Shown here piece by piece: positions 19,563 through 28,326 of a DNA stretch of 64,000 nt (within the stretch, counting starts at the first letter, position 1; each line of letters begins with the position of its first letter). Both the position numbers and the translations under genes were made by a program. The notes under the pieces are model-generated. The model did no database searches, was not told where the DNA came from, and saw only the letters and a program-made list of their open reading frames with translations. The stretch comes from Roseococcus suduntuyensis (GTDB lineage: Bacteria; Pseudomonadota; Alphaproteobacteria; Acetobacterales; Acetobacteraceae). Location of the stretch: contig NZ_JACIDJ010000003.1 in assembly GCF_014196305.1 (NCBI RefSeq), positions 1 to 64,000 of the forward strand, given 5' to 3'.

Positions 19563-21059
19563 CTAGGCCGATATTTCCGCGGCCTTACGCTGTAGAATGG
19601 CCTTGTCCACCTTGTTGGTGCCCGCCAGTGGCAGCGCATCCAGAAACCACACGCGGCGCGGATGCATGAAGGCCGGCGCGTGGCGCAGGGTGAAGGCCTT
19701 GAGCGTGGCTTCGTCCACCGTCGCACCTGGCCGACGCACCACGAAGGCCACGGGCTTGGTGCCCTTGATCTCGTCGGGCACGGGGATCACGGCGGCCTGC
19801 TCCACCTCCGGATGGCGTTCGAGGACGGCCTCCACCTCGCCGGGGAAGATGTTCTCGCCGCCGGAGATGAACATGTCATCCGCCCGGCCCACGACGTAGA
19901 AAAACCCGTCCGCGTCGCGGCGCATCACGTCGCCCGTGATGTAGAATCCGTCCGAGGTGACGGGGGGCTTGAGGTCCGGCCGGTTGAAATAGCCGTTCAT
20001 CAGGCCGGGCGTGCGCTGTTCCAGCACGCCTTCATCGCCCAGCGTGCCATCGGGCGCGCGCAGGCGCAGTTCCACCACCGGCAGCGGGTAGCCCACCGAA
20101 AGCTGCGGCGTGGGCAGGCCTTCCGGGTGGGGCCCGAAGACCACCGGGCCCGCTTCCGTCGTGCCATAGGCGTTGATGAGGCGCGCGGTGGGGAAGGCGG
20201 CCTTGATGGCGGCCGCCAGCGCCTCGCTGACCGGGGCGGAGCCGAGGCGGATGGAGCGCACCGAACTCGTGTCCGTCTCCGCCAGCAGCGCCTTCTCCCG
20301 CAGCAGCATGGCGAACATGGGCGGCACGGCGGTGAGCCAGGTGCATCGCTCGTCGCCGATGGCGCGGATGTAGTCGGCCTCGCGGAATTGCGGCAGCAGC
20401 ACGATGGTGGCGCCCGCGGCCAGCGCCAGTTGCGCCAGCGCCAGCCCGTTCATGTGGTAGAGGGGGGCCGCGATGAGGAAGCGTTCCTCCCGCTGCGGCG
20501 CGGCCTTCAGGCGCTGTTCCACGATCCAGAGATGGGATTGGTGCGACAGCACCACTCCCTTGGGCTTGCCCGTGCTGCCCGAGGTGTAGAGGAAGAGCGC
20601 CGGCTCGGCCGGGGCGGGGATGAGGGGGTCCAATGCCCCCGCATCAAGAAATCCATGCCAATCAGCGCCTTCCAGGGGCAAGGTGGGAATTCCACCGGGC
20701 ACCTGGGTGGCAAGCGCTGCGTCATGCGCGACCAGACTGACTTCCGCATTGCCCAGCACATAGGCAATCGTCTCGGGCGGGAAGCGCCAATTCACCGGCA
20801 CGGCCACCACGCCCACGCGCATGGCGCCGCAGAGCAGCGCCAGGAACTCAACCGAACTCGCGCCGAGCAGCCCCAGCCTGTCGCCGCGAACCAGGCCACG
20901 GCGCAGCAGGCCACGCCCGGCCGCATCGGCCAGGGCGTCGAACTCCGCATAGGTCACGACGCGCCGCGCGCCACCGGACCGGAAGACCAGGGCGGGCTTG
21001 TCGCCCGCCACGTCCTTCGGCGTCAGCGCGCCGAGGTTGCGCGCCGTGAACCCGCTCAT
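19563..21059 (-). CDS. AMP-dependent acyl-CoA synthetase/ligase
   Basis: 498 aa of the ANL superfamily. It activates a carboxylic acid with ATP and then forms the CoA thioester. Motifs are the P-loop YTSGSTGKPKG (about 160-170), AYGTTE, the hinge-region TGD...RRDADGFFYVVGRADD, and the catalytic Lys near the end in GTNKVDKA. Substrate (fatty or aromatic) is not predictable. It overlaps the PaaI thioesterase gene by 4 bp and is followed by a Bug receptor. This suggests uptake and activation of an organic acid. Confidence 0.92.
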   Translation of the reverse strand: MSGFTARNLGALTPKDVAGDKPALVFRSGGARRVVTYAEFDALADAAGRGLLRRGLVRGDRLGLLGASSVEFLALLCGAMRVGVVAVPVNWRFPPETIAYVLGNAEVSLVAHDAALATQVPGGIPTLPLEGADWHGFLDAGALDPLIPAPAEPALFLYTSGSTGKPKGVVLSHQSHLWIVEQRLKAAPQREERFLIAAPLYHMNGLALAQLALAAGATIVLLPQFREADYIRAIGDERCTWLTAVPPMFAMLLREKALLAETDTSSVRSIRLGSAPVSEALAAAIKAAFPTARLINAYGTTEAGPVVFGPHPEGLPTPQLSVGYPLPVVELRLRAPDGTLGDEGVLEQRTPGLMNGYFNRPDLKPPVTSDGFYITGDVMRRDADGFFYVVGRADDMFISGGENIFPGEVEAVLERHPEVEQAAVIPVPDEIKGTKPVAFVVRRPGATVDEATLKAFTLRHAPAFMHPRRVWFLDALPLAGTNKVDKAILQRKAAEISA

Positions 21060-21493
21060 GCCTTCGGCGGGGCCGGGGGTGCCGTGAGATAGACGCCACG
21101 GCCCGAGGCGCAAAGCTTGCCATCGCCGTCGAAGACCGAGGCCTCCGCCACCGAGAACTGCCCGCCCGCGCGCACCACCTTGCCCTTGCAGGTCAGGTCG
21201 CCCGGCATGGCGGCACGGTGATAGTCCACCCGCATGTCGATGGTGGGCACGCCGCGCCCGGTGCTGGACACCAGCGCCCAGTCGGCCGTCAGGTCCACCA
21301 GGGCCGCCAGGATGCCGCCATGGGTGTAGCGGCGGTCAGGGTTCACCACCCATTCCTCGCGCCAGGTGGCCTTCAGCTCAATGGTGCCTTCGCCGACCGC
21401 GATCACCTTGATGCCGAGCCATTGGTGGTAGGGGCCACGCAGCAGCATGGCCTCCACCTCGGCGGGGGTGGGGAGGGGCTTCTTCTCGCTCAT
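21056..21493 (-). CDS. PaaI-type hotdog thioesterase
   Basis: 145 aa with a single hotdog domain. The motif HGGILAALVDLTADW (about 63-77) holds the helix and the usual acidic residue of PaaI/4HBT acyl-CoA hydrolases. It would release CoA from stalled acyl-CoA intermediates. Four-base overlaps with both the upstream MDR gene and the downstream ligase gene indicate tight translational coupling. Confidence 0.9.
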   Translation of the reverse strand: MSEKKPLPTPAEVEAMLLRGPYHQWLGIKVIAVGEGTIELKATWREEWVVNPDRRYTHGGILAALVDLTADWALVSSTGRGVPTIDMRVDYHRAAMPGDLTCKGKVVRAGGQFSVAEASVFDGDGKLCASGRGVYLTAPPAPPKA

Positions 21494-22524
21494 CCTTCGT
21501 CTCCGTTCGGCAGCACCACGACCTTGCCCAGCACCTCGCGGTCGCGGATCAGGCGCAGGCCCTCCGCGGCTTCGTCCAGCGGCAGCACCTTGTCGAGAAC
21601 CGGCGCGATGCGCCCGTCCTGGATCATCTCCATCAGCGCCGCCAGGTTGTCGTCGTAGAAGGAGTTGGAGCCGATGATCTGCAGCTCGAAGGACCAGACG
21701 TAGCGGAGGTCTTCCTTGGGGTCGTGGCCCGCGGTCGCGCCGCAGACCAGGATCTTGCCGCCGCGCTTCACGCAGCGCAGCGTCTTGGTCCAGGTGTCGC
21801 CGCCGGTGAAGTTGATGACGACGTCCACGCCGCCCTCATAGTTGCGGCGCTGCGGCTTGCCATACTTCTCGGTGGCCCACTTGGAGAAGTCCACCTCGTT
21901 GTAGTTGATGGCCTCGTCGGCGCCCATCTTGAGCAGCGCCTCGCACTTCTCGGCCGAGCCCGCGCAGGCGATGACATGCGCGCCCAACTGCTTGGCCAGG
22001 ATGACGCAGCCCGTGCCCACGCCGCCCGAAGCGCCGAGAATGAGCACCTTGTCGCCGGCCTTGATCGTGTTGTGCGTCACGATCATGCGGTGCGCCGTGC
22101 CATAGGCCACGGGCAGCGAGGCCGCCTGGGCGAAGGTCACGCCCGCCGGCATCCTGATGAGCTGGTCGGCGGCGACGCGGCAATATTGCGCCATGCCGCC
22201 ATCGAGCATCTCGCCCATCAGCCCCTTCTTCTTGTTCAGCGGGTTGACCAGCACGCGGTCCCCCACCGACCAGCCGGAGACGCCGGCACCCACCTCGGTG
22301 ACGGTGCCCGCCATGTCCAGGCCGATCACGACCGGCATGGGCACCTTGATGCCCGGCATGCCCTTCACCGTGAACACGTCATGGTAGTTGAAGGAGGAGG
22401 CGCCGACGCGAATGACGACATGCCCCTCATCGGCCACCGGCATCGGGTGGTCTTCCACCACCTGGAGCTTGTCGAGGTCGCCATGTTCGCGCAGCAGCAG
22501 CGCGCGCATCGTTCCGGCCATCAT
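21490..22524 (-). CDS. MDR-family NAD(P)H-dependent oxidoreductase
   Basis: 344 aa. A GroES-like N-terminal domain (SSFNYHDVFTVKG, VIGLDMAGTVTEVG) is followed by a Rossmann domain with LILGASGGVGTG (about 158-169). The four-Cys structural zinc lobe is missing; a KKKG-containing loop stands in its place. This makes a quinone- or enoyl-reductase-like member more likely than a classical zinc alcohol dehydrogenase. Two adjacent ATGs (22524 and 22521) are possible starts. It is first in the MDR-thioesterase-ligase operon and divergent from endonuclease V. Confidence 0.88.
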   Translation of the reverse strand: MMAGTMRALLLREHGDLDKLQVVEDHPMPVADEGHVVIRVGASSFNYHDVFTVKGMPGIKVPMPVVIGLDMAGTVTEVGAGVSGWSVGDRVLVNPLNKKKGLMGEMLDGGMAQYCRVAADQLIRMPAGVTFAQAASLPVAYGTAHRMIVTHNTIKAGDKVLILGASGGVGTGCVILAKQLGAHVIACAGSAEKCEALLKMGADEAINYNEVDFSKWATEKYGKPQRRNYEGGVDVVINFTGGDTWTKTLRCVKRGGKILVCGATAGHDPKEDLRYVWSFELQIIGSNSFYDDNLAALMEMIQDGRIAPVLDKVLPLDEAAEGLRLIRDREVLGKVVVLPNGDEG

Positions 22525-22575
22525 CCATTCCCGTCTTGTGCAGCGATGTTTCGGAAACTACTGCACCTTGTCCGT

Positions 22576-23277
22576 ATGACAAGCCGCGCACCCCCCAGAA
22601 GCGACCTCGTGAAACTGCGTAGATGCCAGTTGGAACTGGCCGCGCGGGCGGTGCGAGAGGATGCGCTGGGCGAGGTGCGGCGTATCGCGGGGGTGGATGT
22701 CTCCTCCTCGCGCTTCGACCCGGCGCGCATGGTGCATGCGGCGGTGGTGGTGCTGGACTGGCCTTCGCTCACACCCGTGGCGCGCGCGGCCGTGAGCCTG
22801 CCCGCGCCCATGCCCTACATCACCGGGTTGCTGGCCTTCCGGGAAATCCCGGCCATCGAGGCCGCGTTGGCGCAGCTGCCCGACCCACCCGACCTGCTGA
22901 TGGTGGACGGGCAGGGCATCGCCCACCCCCGCCGCTGCGGGATCGCCACGCATCTGGGCGTGGTCACGGACCTGCCCAGCATCGGCGTGGCGAAGTCGCG
23001 GCTGGTGGGCCAGCCCGTGGCGCCGCTGGGCGAGGAGCCCGGCGCGCTGGTCGAGGTGCGGGACCGCGGCGATGTGGTGGGTGCGCTGCTGCGCAGCCGG
23101 GCGCGCGCCAACCCGCTGCACATCTCGCCCGGCCACCGTGTCAGCCTCGCCACGGCGCTGCACTGGGTGCGGGCCACGCTGCGCGGCCGCCGCCTGCCCG
23201 AACCGACGCGCGCCGCGCATGAATGGGCCGGACAAGCGCGCCGCGCGGCCATGGCGCCGCCGCCCGGCCGGGAGTAG
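22576..23277 (+). CDS. nfi: Endonuclease V (deoxyinosine 3' endonuclease)
   Basis: 233 aa. It nicks DNA one base 3' of deoxyinosine to start repair of deaminated adenine. The active-site residues are present: Asp41 in RIAGVDVSSS, the YITGLLAFRE wedge/Glu90 segment, Asp111 in LLMVDGQGIAHPRRCG, and a late His-containing region. Length and layout are normal for the family. The ATG at 22576 keeps the whole N-terminal helix. It is followed 9 bp later by the DUF423 gene. Confidence 0.94.
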   Translation: MTSRAPPRSDLVKLRRCQLELAARAVREDALGEVRRIAGVDVSSSRFDPARMVHAAVVVLDWPSLTPVARAAVSLPAPMPYITGLLAFREIPAIEAALAQLPDPPDLLMVDGQGIAHPRRCGIATHLGVVTDLPSIGVAKSRLVGQPVAPLGEEPGALVEVRDRGDVVGALLRSRARANPLHISPGHRVSLATALHWVRATLRGRRLPEPTRAAHEWAGQARRAAMAPPPGRE

Positions 23278-23286
23278 AGGAAGCCC

Positions 23287-23637
23287 ATGCAAAGACTTTG
23301 GTTCAGCGCGGCGGGGCTTGCGGGCTTCGCCGCCGTGGCGCTCGCCGCCCTCGGCGCCCATGCGCCCCTCGACGCGCGGGAGATGGTGCAGTCGGTGGCC
23401 CAGATCCTGGGCTGGCACGCGCCGGCCTTGCTCGCCTTCGGCGTGTGGAACGACGCGCGGGGCCGGGCGGTGGCGGCGCTGATGCTGCCGGGGCTGGTGC
23501 TGTTCTCGGGGGCCGTGCTGTTCCGCGCCTTCACCGGCGTCTCGCCCGGGCCCATCGCGCCCATCGGCGGCTTCGCGCTGATGGCGGGCTGGCTGGTGCT
23601 GGTGGCGCTGGCCCTGCGCACGCCCCCCCGCGCATGA
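23287..23637 (+). CDS. DUF423 small membrane protein
   Basis: 116 aa, four predicted membrane helices. The DUF423 landmarks are visible: the ALGAHA segment (about 21-26), a Gln/His-containing LGWHAPALLAFG, LFSGAVLFRAF, and the APIGGFALMAGW end. The function is unknown across bacteria. GAGGAAG lies just before the ATG. The stop overlaps the next start as ATGA. Confidence 0.88.
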   Translation: MQRLWFSAAGLAGFAAVALAALGAHAPLDAREMVQSVAQILGWHAPALLAFGVWNDARGRAVAALMLPGLVLFSGAVLFRAFTGVSPGPIAPIGGFALMAGWLVLVALALRTPPRA

Positions 23638-24527
23638 TCCGCGCCGCCTATTTGGCCGATGAGGGGTTGGAGACGGTGCTGGAGGAGGAGCTTGCCCTCT
23701 CCGGCCGCGCCGTCACGCGCTGGCATGGGCGCCTTGCCCTCTCGCCGGACCCGCCGGCGCCCGCGGCCTGGGCGCTGGATGTCTGGGACGCCCCGCGCGA
23801 AATCTCGGCGGCCTCCATCAAGGAGGCCGCCGATGCGCTGCGTGCCATCCAGCGCAATTGGTCCGTGGTGCCCGCGCTGCATCACCGGCGCGCGGCACTC
23901 ATCGAGGCGCGGCTGCCGCCGGTGAAGGCGCGGCCGCTGGCCTTTCCCGAACCCGCGCCCACCGGACACCTGGGCGGCTGGACATTGCTGGAGACGGGGC
24001 TGATCCTAGCCTCGCCCACCAAATCCTCGCCCTTTCCGGGCGGCGCCGTGCGCTTCGTGGAGGACCGCGAGGGCCCGCCCTCGCGCGCCTATCTCAAGCT
24101 GTGGGAGGCGCTGACGCGGCTCGGCCACCACCCCGCGCCGGGCGCGCGCTGCCTCGACCTCGGCGCCGCGCCGGGCGGCTGGACCTGGGCGCTGGCCCAA
24201 CTCGGCGCGCAGGTGACGGCGGTGGACAAGGCGCCGCTCGATCCGCGCGTGATGGCCATGCCCGGCGTGTCCTGGCGGCAGGAGAGCGCCTTCGCGCTCG
24301 AACCCGAGCCGGTGGAATGGCTGTTCAGCGATGTCATCTGCTACCCCGCCCGCCTGCTGGCCCTGGTGCGGCGCTGGCTGCCCATGGCCACGAACATCGT
24401 CTGCTCGGTGAAGTTCCAGGGGCCGACCGACCACGCCGTGGTGGCCGAGTTCGCGGCCATCCCTGGCGCTACCCTCTTCCACGGCGCCCACAACAAGCAT
24501 GAGTTGACCTTCGCCCGCCTGGGGTAG
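23634..24527 (+). CDS. rlmM: RlmM-like 23S rRNA 2'-O-ribose methyltransferase
   Basis: 297 aa, shorter than E. coli RlmM (about 366 aa). The FtsJ-type Rossmann domain starts near residue 155. The SAM loop is CLDLGAAPGGWTWAL (about 166-180). A K-D-K-E-like set fits YLKLWEAL, LFSDVIC, CSVKFQG and HNKHELTFARL. The last is the RlmM/YgdE C-terminal signature. The N-terminal part is a reduced RFM/THUMP-like region. The role, methylating a 23S rRNA cytidine, is inferred from family. It is coupled to the DUF423 gene. Confidence 0.82.
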   Translation: MIRAAYLADEGLETVLEEELALSGRAVTRWHGRLALSPDPPAPAAWALDVWDAPREISAASIKEAADALRAIQRNWSVVPALHHRRAALIEARLPPVKARPLAFPEPAPTGHLGGWTLLETGLILASPTKSSPFPGGAVRFVEDREGPPSRAYLKLWEALTRLGHHPAPGARCLDLGAAPGGWTWALAQLGAQVTAVDKAPLDPRVMAMPGVSWRQESAFALEPEPVEWLFSDVICYPARLLALVRRWLPMATNIVCSVKFQGPTDHAVVAEFAAIPGATLFHGAHNKHELTFARLG

Positions 24528-24662
24528 GCGGCGGCGCGCGTGATTCACGCCTCCGGGCGTTGGGCCCTGCGGCGATGACGCTTCGGCAGCAACCGCACGC
24601 TTCACCGGGCGTTGAGGGGCCGTTGCGTGATCGCCGATCCGGCGAAGGAGTCTCGCCCTCCC

Positions 24663-26528
24663 ATGTCCGATTTCCGCCGTGCCTACCATTCCATTCGGCC
24701 GGCGGGCGCCCCCGAGGGGGGAACCAACCTGGCGCTGACCGCGCTGCTGGTCATGGCCGTGCTCTACTTCGCACGGGAATTGCTGGTGCCGCTGGCGCTG
24801 GCCGTGCTGCTCTCCTTCGTGCTGGCGCCCATCGTGCGCGCGCTGCGCCGCATCGGCACCCCGCGTGTGCTGGCCGTGCTGGCGGCGGTGCTGGCCGCCG
24901 TCGCGGTGCTCCTGATGCTGGGCCTCGTCATGGCGCGCCAGCTTGCGGAGCTGGCCAATGACATTCCCTTCTACCAGTTCGAGCTGACCCGGAAGCTCTC
25001 CTCCATCAACGCCAGCGGCGGGATGATCGAGCGCGTGCAGGAGATGCTCCAGGGCCTCGCCGCGGGAGCGGAGCGCGCGGCACCCGAGCCCCCGCCCATG
25101 CCCGCGGCCGACCAGGTGCGGCCCTTTCCCGTGCAGGTCCACCCGCCGCCGCCCCGCACCTTCGAGGTGCTGCGCACGGTGGTCGAGCCCTTGCTCTACC
25201 CGCTCGCCACCTTCGGCATCGTCATCGTCTTCGTCATCTTCGTGCTGCTCTACCGCGAGGATCTGCGCGACCGCCTCATCCGCCTGATCGGCGCGCATGA
25301 CCTGCAGCGCACCATGGCCGCCATGGATGACGCGGCCTATCGCCTCTCGCGCTTCTTCCTGGCGCAGGTCGCGATGAACTCCATCTACGGGATGGTCATC
25401 GCGTTGGCGCTGTTCTTCATCGGCGTGCCGCAGCCCATCCTGTGGGGCATCGTGGCCGGGTTGATGCGCTTCGTGCCCTTCGTGGGCACCATCATCGCGG
25501 TCGCCTTCCCGTTGCTGCTCTCGCTGGCGGTGGAGCCGGGCTGGACCATGCCCGTGCTGGTGCTGGTGCTCTTCGCGGTGGGGGAGGGCGCGATGGGGCA
25601 GGTCTTCGAGCCCTTGATCTTCGGGCGGTCCACCGGCCTCTCGCCCATCGCCGTCATCGTGGCGGCGACCTTCTGGACCTGGCTCTGGGGACCCGTCGGG
25701 CTGGTGATGGCGGTGCCGCTCACGGTCTGCCTCGTGGTGCTGGGGCGGCATGTGGAGCGCTTCGAATTCCTGGAGGTGGCGCTGGGTGACCGACCCCCCC
25801 TCGAACCGCCCGAGACCTTCTATCAGCGCGCCCTGGGCGACGACCCCGACGCCCTGGCCGAGCAGGCGGAGATCGCGCTGCGGGAATCCCGCCTCTCCCG
25901 CTACTACGACACGGTGGCGCTTCCGGGCCTCGCCTTGGCCCAGGCCGATGCCCAGCGCGGCCGCCTGGGCGAATTGCAGCTCAAGGGCATGCGCGCGCGC
26001 CTCGCCTCATTGCTCGAGGATCTGGAGGAGGATGTGGAGCAGGACGCCATCCCCTTGGCCAAGGGCGACCCCACGGTCCCGCGCCCCGTGCCGCCGGCCT
26101 CGGCGGGTCCGATCCTTTGCGTGGGCGGGCGCGGCCCCTTCGACATGGCGGCCGCGGCCATGCTGGCCCAGGTGCTGCGCAAGCGCGGGCTGGACGCCGG
26201 CGCCGCCCCGGCCGAGATGCTGCGCGCCGACGCGACCCCCGCGGAGGATCTGGCCCGCATCCGCCAGGCCTGGCTGTGCACTGTGGAGGGCATGGGCTCC
26301 ACCGCCGCCGCCCGCTCCATCCTGCGCCGGGTGAAGCGGCGCCTGCCGGGGGTGGAGGTGAATGTGCTCGTCATCGGCGATGAGGGCCGGCTGGCCGAGG
26401 CGCTGCGCCAGGAAGGCGCGGGGAGCATCACCACCACCATCGACGCCACAGCCGCCCAGGCTTTCCAGATGGGCGAGGACCAGGAAGAGGACACCCAGAA
26501 CGTGCCGAGTTCAGGCGGCACGGCCTAG
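24663..26528 (+). CDS. AI-2E family transporter with long cytosolic tail
   Basis: 621 aa. The first 370 or so residues form the AI-2E (UPF0118/PerM-like) membrane domain: paired N-terminal helices, a periplasmic Pro-rich loop (PPPPRTFEVL), and the conserved FVPFVGTIIA and PVGLVMAVPL segments. The remaining 250 residues are soluble and Ala/Leu/Glu-rich, with a Rossmann-like strand pattern (LCVGGRGPFDMAAAAMLAQ and VNVLVIGDEG). That tail is longer than in the typical family member. Transport of AI-2 itself is not implied; several homologues move other solutes or ions. Confidence 0.88.
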   Translation: MSDFRRAYHSIRPAGAPEGGTNLALTALLVMAVLYFARELLVPLALAVLLSFVLAPIVRALRRIGTPRVLAVLAAVLAAVAVLLMLGLVMARQLAELANDIPFYQFELTRKLSSINASGGMIERVQEMLQGLAAGAERAAPEPPPMPAADQVRPFPVQVHPPPPRTFEVLRTVVEPLLYPLATFGIVIVFVIFVLLYREDLRDRLIRLIGAHDLQRTMAAMDDAAYRLSRFFLAQVAMNSIYGMVIALALFFIGVPQPILWGIVAGLMRFVPFVGTIIAVAFPLLLSLAVEPGWTMPVLVLVLFAVGEGAMGQVFEPLIFGRSTGLSPIAVIVAATFWTWLWGPVGLVMAVPLTVCLVVLGRHVERFEFLEVALGDRPPLEPPETFYQRALGDDPDALAEQAEIALRESRLSRYYDTVALPGLALAQADAQRGRLGELQLKGMRARLASLLEDLEEDVEQDAIPLAKGDPTVPRPVPPASAGPILCVGGRGPFDMAAAAMLAQVLRKRGLDAGAAPAEMLRADATPAEDLARIRQAWLCTVEGMGSTAAARSILRRVKRRLPGVEVNVLVIGDEGRLAEALRQEGAGSITTTIDATAAQAFQMGEDQEEDTQNVPSSGGTA

Positions 26529-26573
26529 AGCGGCTTCCGACCGGATGATTCCATCCGGTCGGATATGGCTCTA
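26526..26573. repeat. Long perfect dyad, REP-like, overlapping the AI-2E stop
   Basis: TCCGACCGGATG (26536-26547) pairs perfectly with CATCCGGTCGGA (26552-26563) around the loop ATTC. An outer stem TAGAGC (26526-26531) and GCTCTA (26568-26573) encloses it. The left outer arm contains the TAG stop codon of the transporter gene. There is no T-run. The shape suits a repetitive extragenic palindrome or a 3'-end stabiliser. It separates two convergent genes. Confidence 0.75.
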
Positions 26574-26616
26574 GCTGGTGCCGAGAGCGGGATTCAGCGG
26601 GGTCGGTGATGCCGCC

Positions 26617-28326
26617 TCAACGCATCCCGCTCTCATGCCGCCGCAACAGCCGCCCCGGCAGGCGCCCGGTGGGCGTGCCGTGGCGATAGGTGACCTGGCC
26701 GCGCTTGATCGTGGCCTGGTAGCCCCGCGCGCCCTGGATCAGGCGTTTCCCGCCGGCCGGCAGGTCATGGATCATGCGCGGCTGGGGCAGGGCGAGTTCC
26801 CCTTCCGCGATGAGGTTGATGTCCGCCAGCAGCCCCGGCGCCAGGACGCCCCGGTCGGTCAGCCCCATGGCGCGCGCGGTGTCGCTGGTCTGGCGGCGGA
26901 TCAGTTCCTCCATGGGAAAGCCGCGCTTGGGCCAGTGCATCAGCGTGAAGGTCGGGAAGCTGCCATCCGAGATGAAGCCCACATGCGCGCCCCCATCCGA
27001 AAGCCCCACGATGGCGTGGCGATGGCGCAGGCATTCGGCTGATGCATCAAGCGTGTAGTCGGCGAAGTTCGTGAGTGGCGCGAAGATGAAGGCACTCCCA
27101 TCCCCGGCGCAGAGCAGGTCATACGCCACCTCCTCCGGGCGGCGGCCCTCGCGTGCGGCCTGGGCTTCGAGGCTCGCCTCGCGCGGCGGCGCATAGTCGG
27201 GCGGGTCGCCGAAGGGGAACATGCGCGCCCAGTGCAGCCGGGTGATGAGGGGGAAGTTGGACCCCGCCACCCGGTCCTCGGAGAGGATGGCCGCGCGGCG
27301 CGCGGGCTCGCGCATGGCCGCCGCGCGCTCGGCCGGCGGCAGATGCGCGATCTCGCGGTAGGAGGGGCAGCCGGAGAAGGGGTTCTGCGACCCCACCAGC
27401 CCCATCAGGATGCCGATGGGACGCGGCGGGAAGACCGGGCGGATGTCGAGCCCCGCCGCCATGGCCTCCCCGGAGAGGGCCAGCAACTCCTTCCAGGCCT
27501 CGGTGCGGTCATGCCGGGCCGTCAGGCTGAACACCACGGGCTGGCCCGAGGCCGCCGCCACACGGCGCACAATGGCGAATTCCGTGGCCGGGTCCGGCGT
27601 ATTCCAGTCCGACACCAGTTCCAGCAAGCCACCGCCGCCTTCGGCCATGCCGGCGGCGAGGCCGATGAGTTCCTCCTCCTGCGCCTTCAGGGTGGGTGTG
27701 GGTTCGCCCGCCAGGGTCTTGTGGCTGATGGTGCGGCTGGTGCTGGTGCCGAAGGCCCCGGCCGCCACGGCTTCGGCCGTGATCGCGCGCATGCGGGCGA
27801 TCTCCTCCGCCGTGGCGTTCTCCAGCCGCAGGGCGCGCTGGCCCATGACGTTCACCCGCACGGCGCCATGCGGCAGCAGGGCCGCGATGTCGATGTCGCG
27901 CGCCTTGCGCTCCAGCGCGTCGAGATATTCGGGGAAACTCTCCCAGGACCAGTTCAGCCCCTCGTGCAGCACGGGGCCGGGGATGTCCTCCACCCCCTCC
28001 ATCAGCTCGATCAGCGTGTCGCGGTCCTCGGCGCGGCAGGGCGCGAAGCCCACGCCGCAATTGCCCATCAGCGCCGTGGTGACGCCGTGCAGGGCGGAGG
28101 GGGCGAGGTGCGAATCCCACACCGCCTGGCCGTCGTAATGGGTGTGGATGTCCACGAAGCCGGGCGTGACCAGCAACCCCTTGGCGTCCAGCTCCTCGCG
28201 GCCGGAGCCATGGACCTTGCCGACCGTCGTGATGGTTTCGCCATCAATGGCGATGTCGGCCTGGAAGCCGGGGGCGCCGGTGCCGTCCAGCACCCAGCCG
28301 TTGCGGATGACGAGGTCGTGCTTCAT
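26617..28326 (-). CDS. N-acyl-D-amino-acid deacylase family amidohydrolase (copy 1)
   Basis: 569 aa, amidohydrolase superfamily. Metal-site landmarks are GFVDIHTHYD (about 58-67), GNCGVGFAPC (Cys at about 93, used as a metal ligand in D-aminoacylases), SRTISHKTL, and the late Asp in LSDGGAHVG. The C-terminal strand (GRLAPGLLADIN-type: RGVLAPGLLADIN) closes the composite beta domain. It would hydrolyse N-acyl-D-amino acids or a related amide. It overlaps copy 2 by 4 bp and lies downstream of it. Confidence 0.88.
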   Translation of the reverse strand: MKHDLVIRNGWVLDGTGAPGFQADIAIDGETITTVGKVHGSGREELDAKGLLVTPGFVDIHTHYDGQAVWDSHLAPSALHGVTTALMGNCGVGFAPCRAEDRDTLIELMEGVEDIPGPVLHEGLNWSWESFPEYLDALERKARDIDIAALLPHGAVRVNVMGQRALRLENATAEEIARMRAITAEAVAAGAFGTSTSRTISHKTLAGEPTPTLKAQEEELIGLAAGMAEGGGGLLELVSDWNTPDPATEFAIVRRVAAASGQPVVFSLTARHDRTEAWKELLALSGEAMAAGLDIRPVFPPRPIGILMGLVGSQNPFSGCPSYREIAHLPPAERAAAMREPARRAAILSEDRVAGSNFPLITRLHWARMFPFGDPPDYAPPREASLEAQAAREGRRPEEVAYDLLCAGDGSAFIFAPLTNFADYTLDASAECLRHRHAIVGLSDGGAHVGFISDGSFPTFTLMHWPKRGFPMEELIRRQTSDTARAMGLTDRGVLAPGLLADINLIAEGELALPQPRMIHDLPAGGKRLIQGARGYQATIKRGQVTYRHGTPTGRLPGRLLRRHESGMR

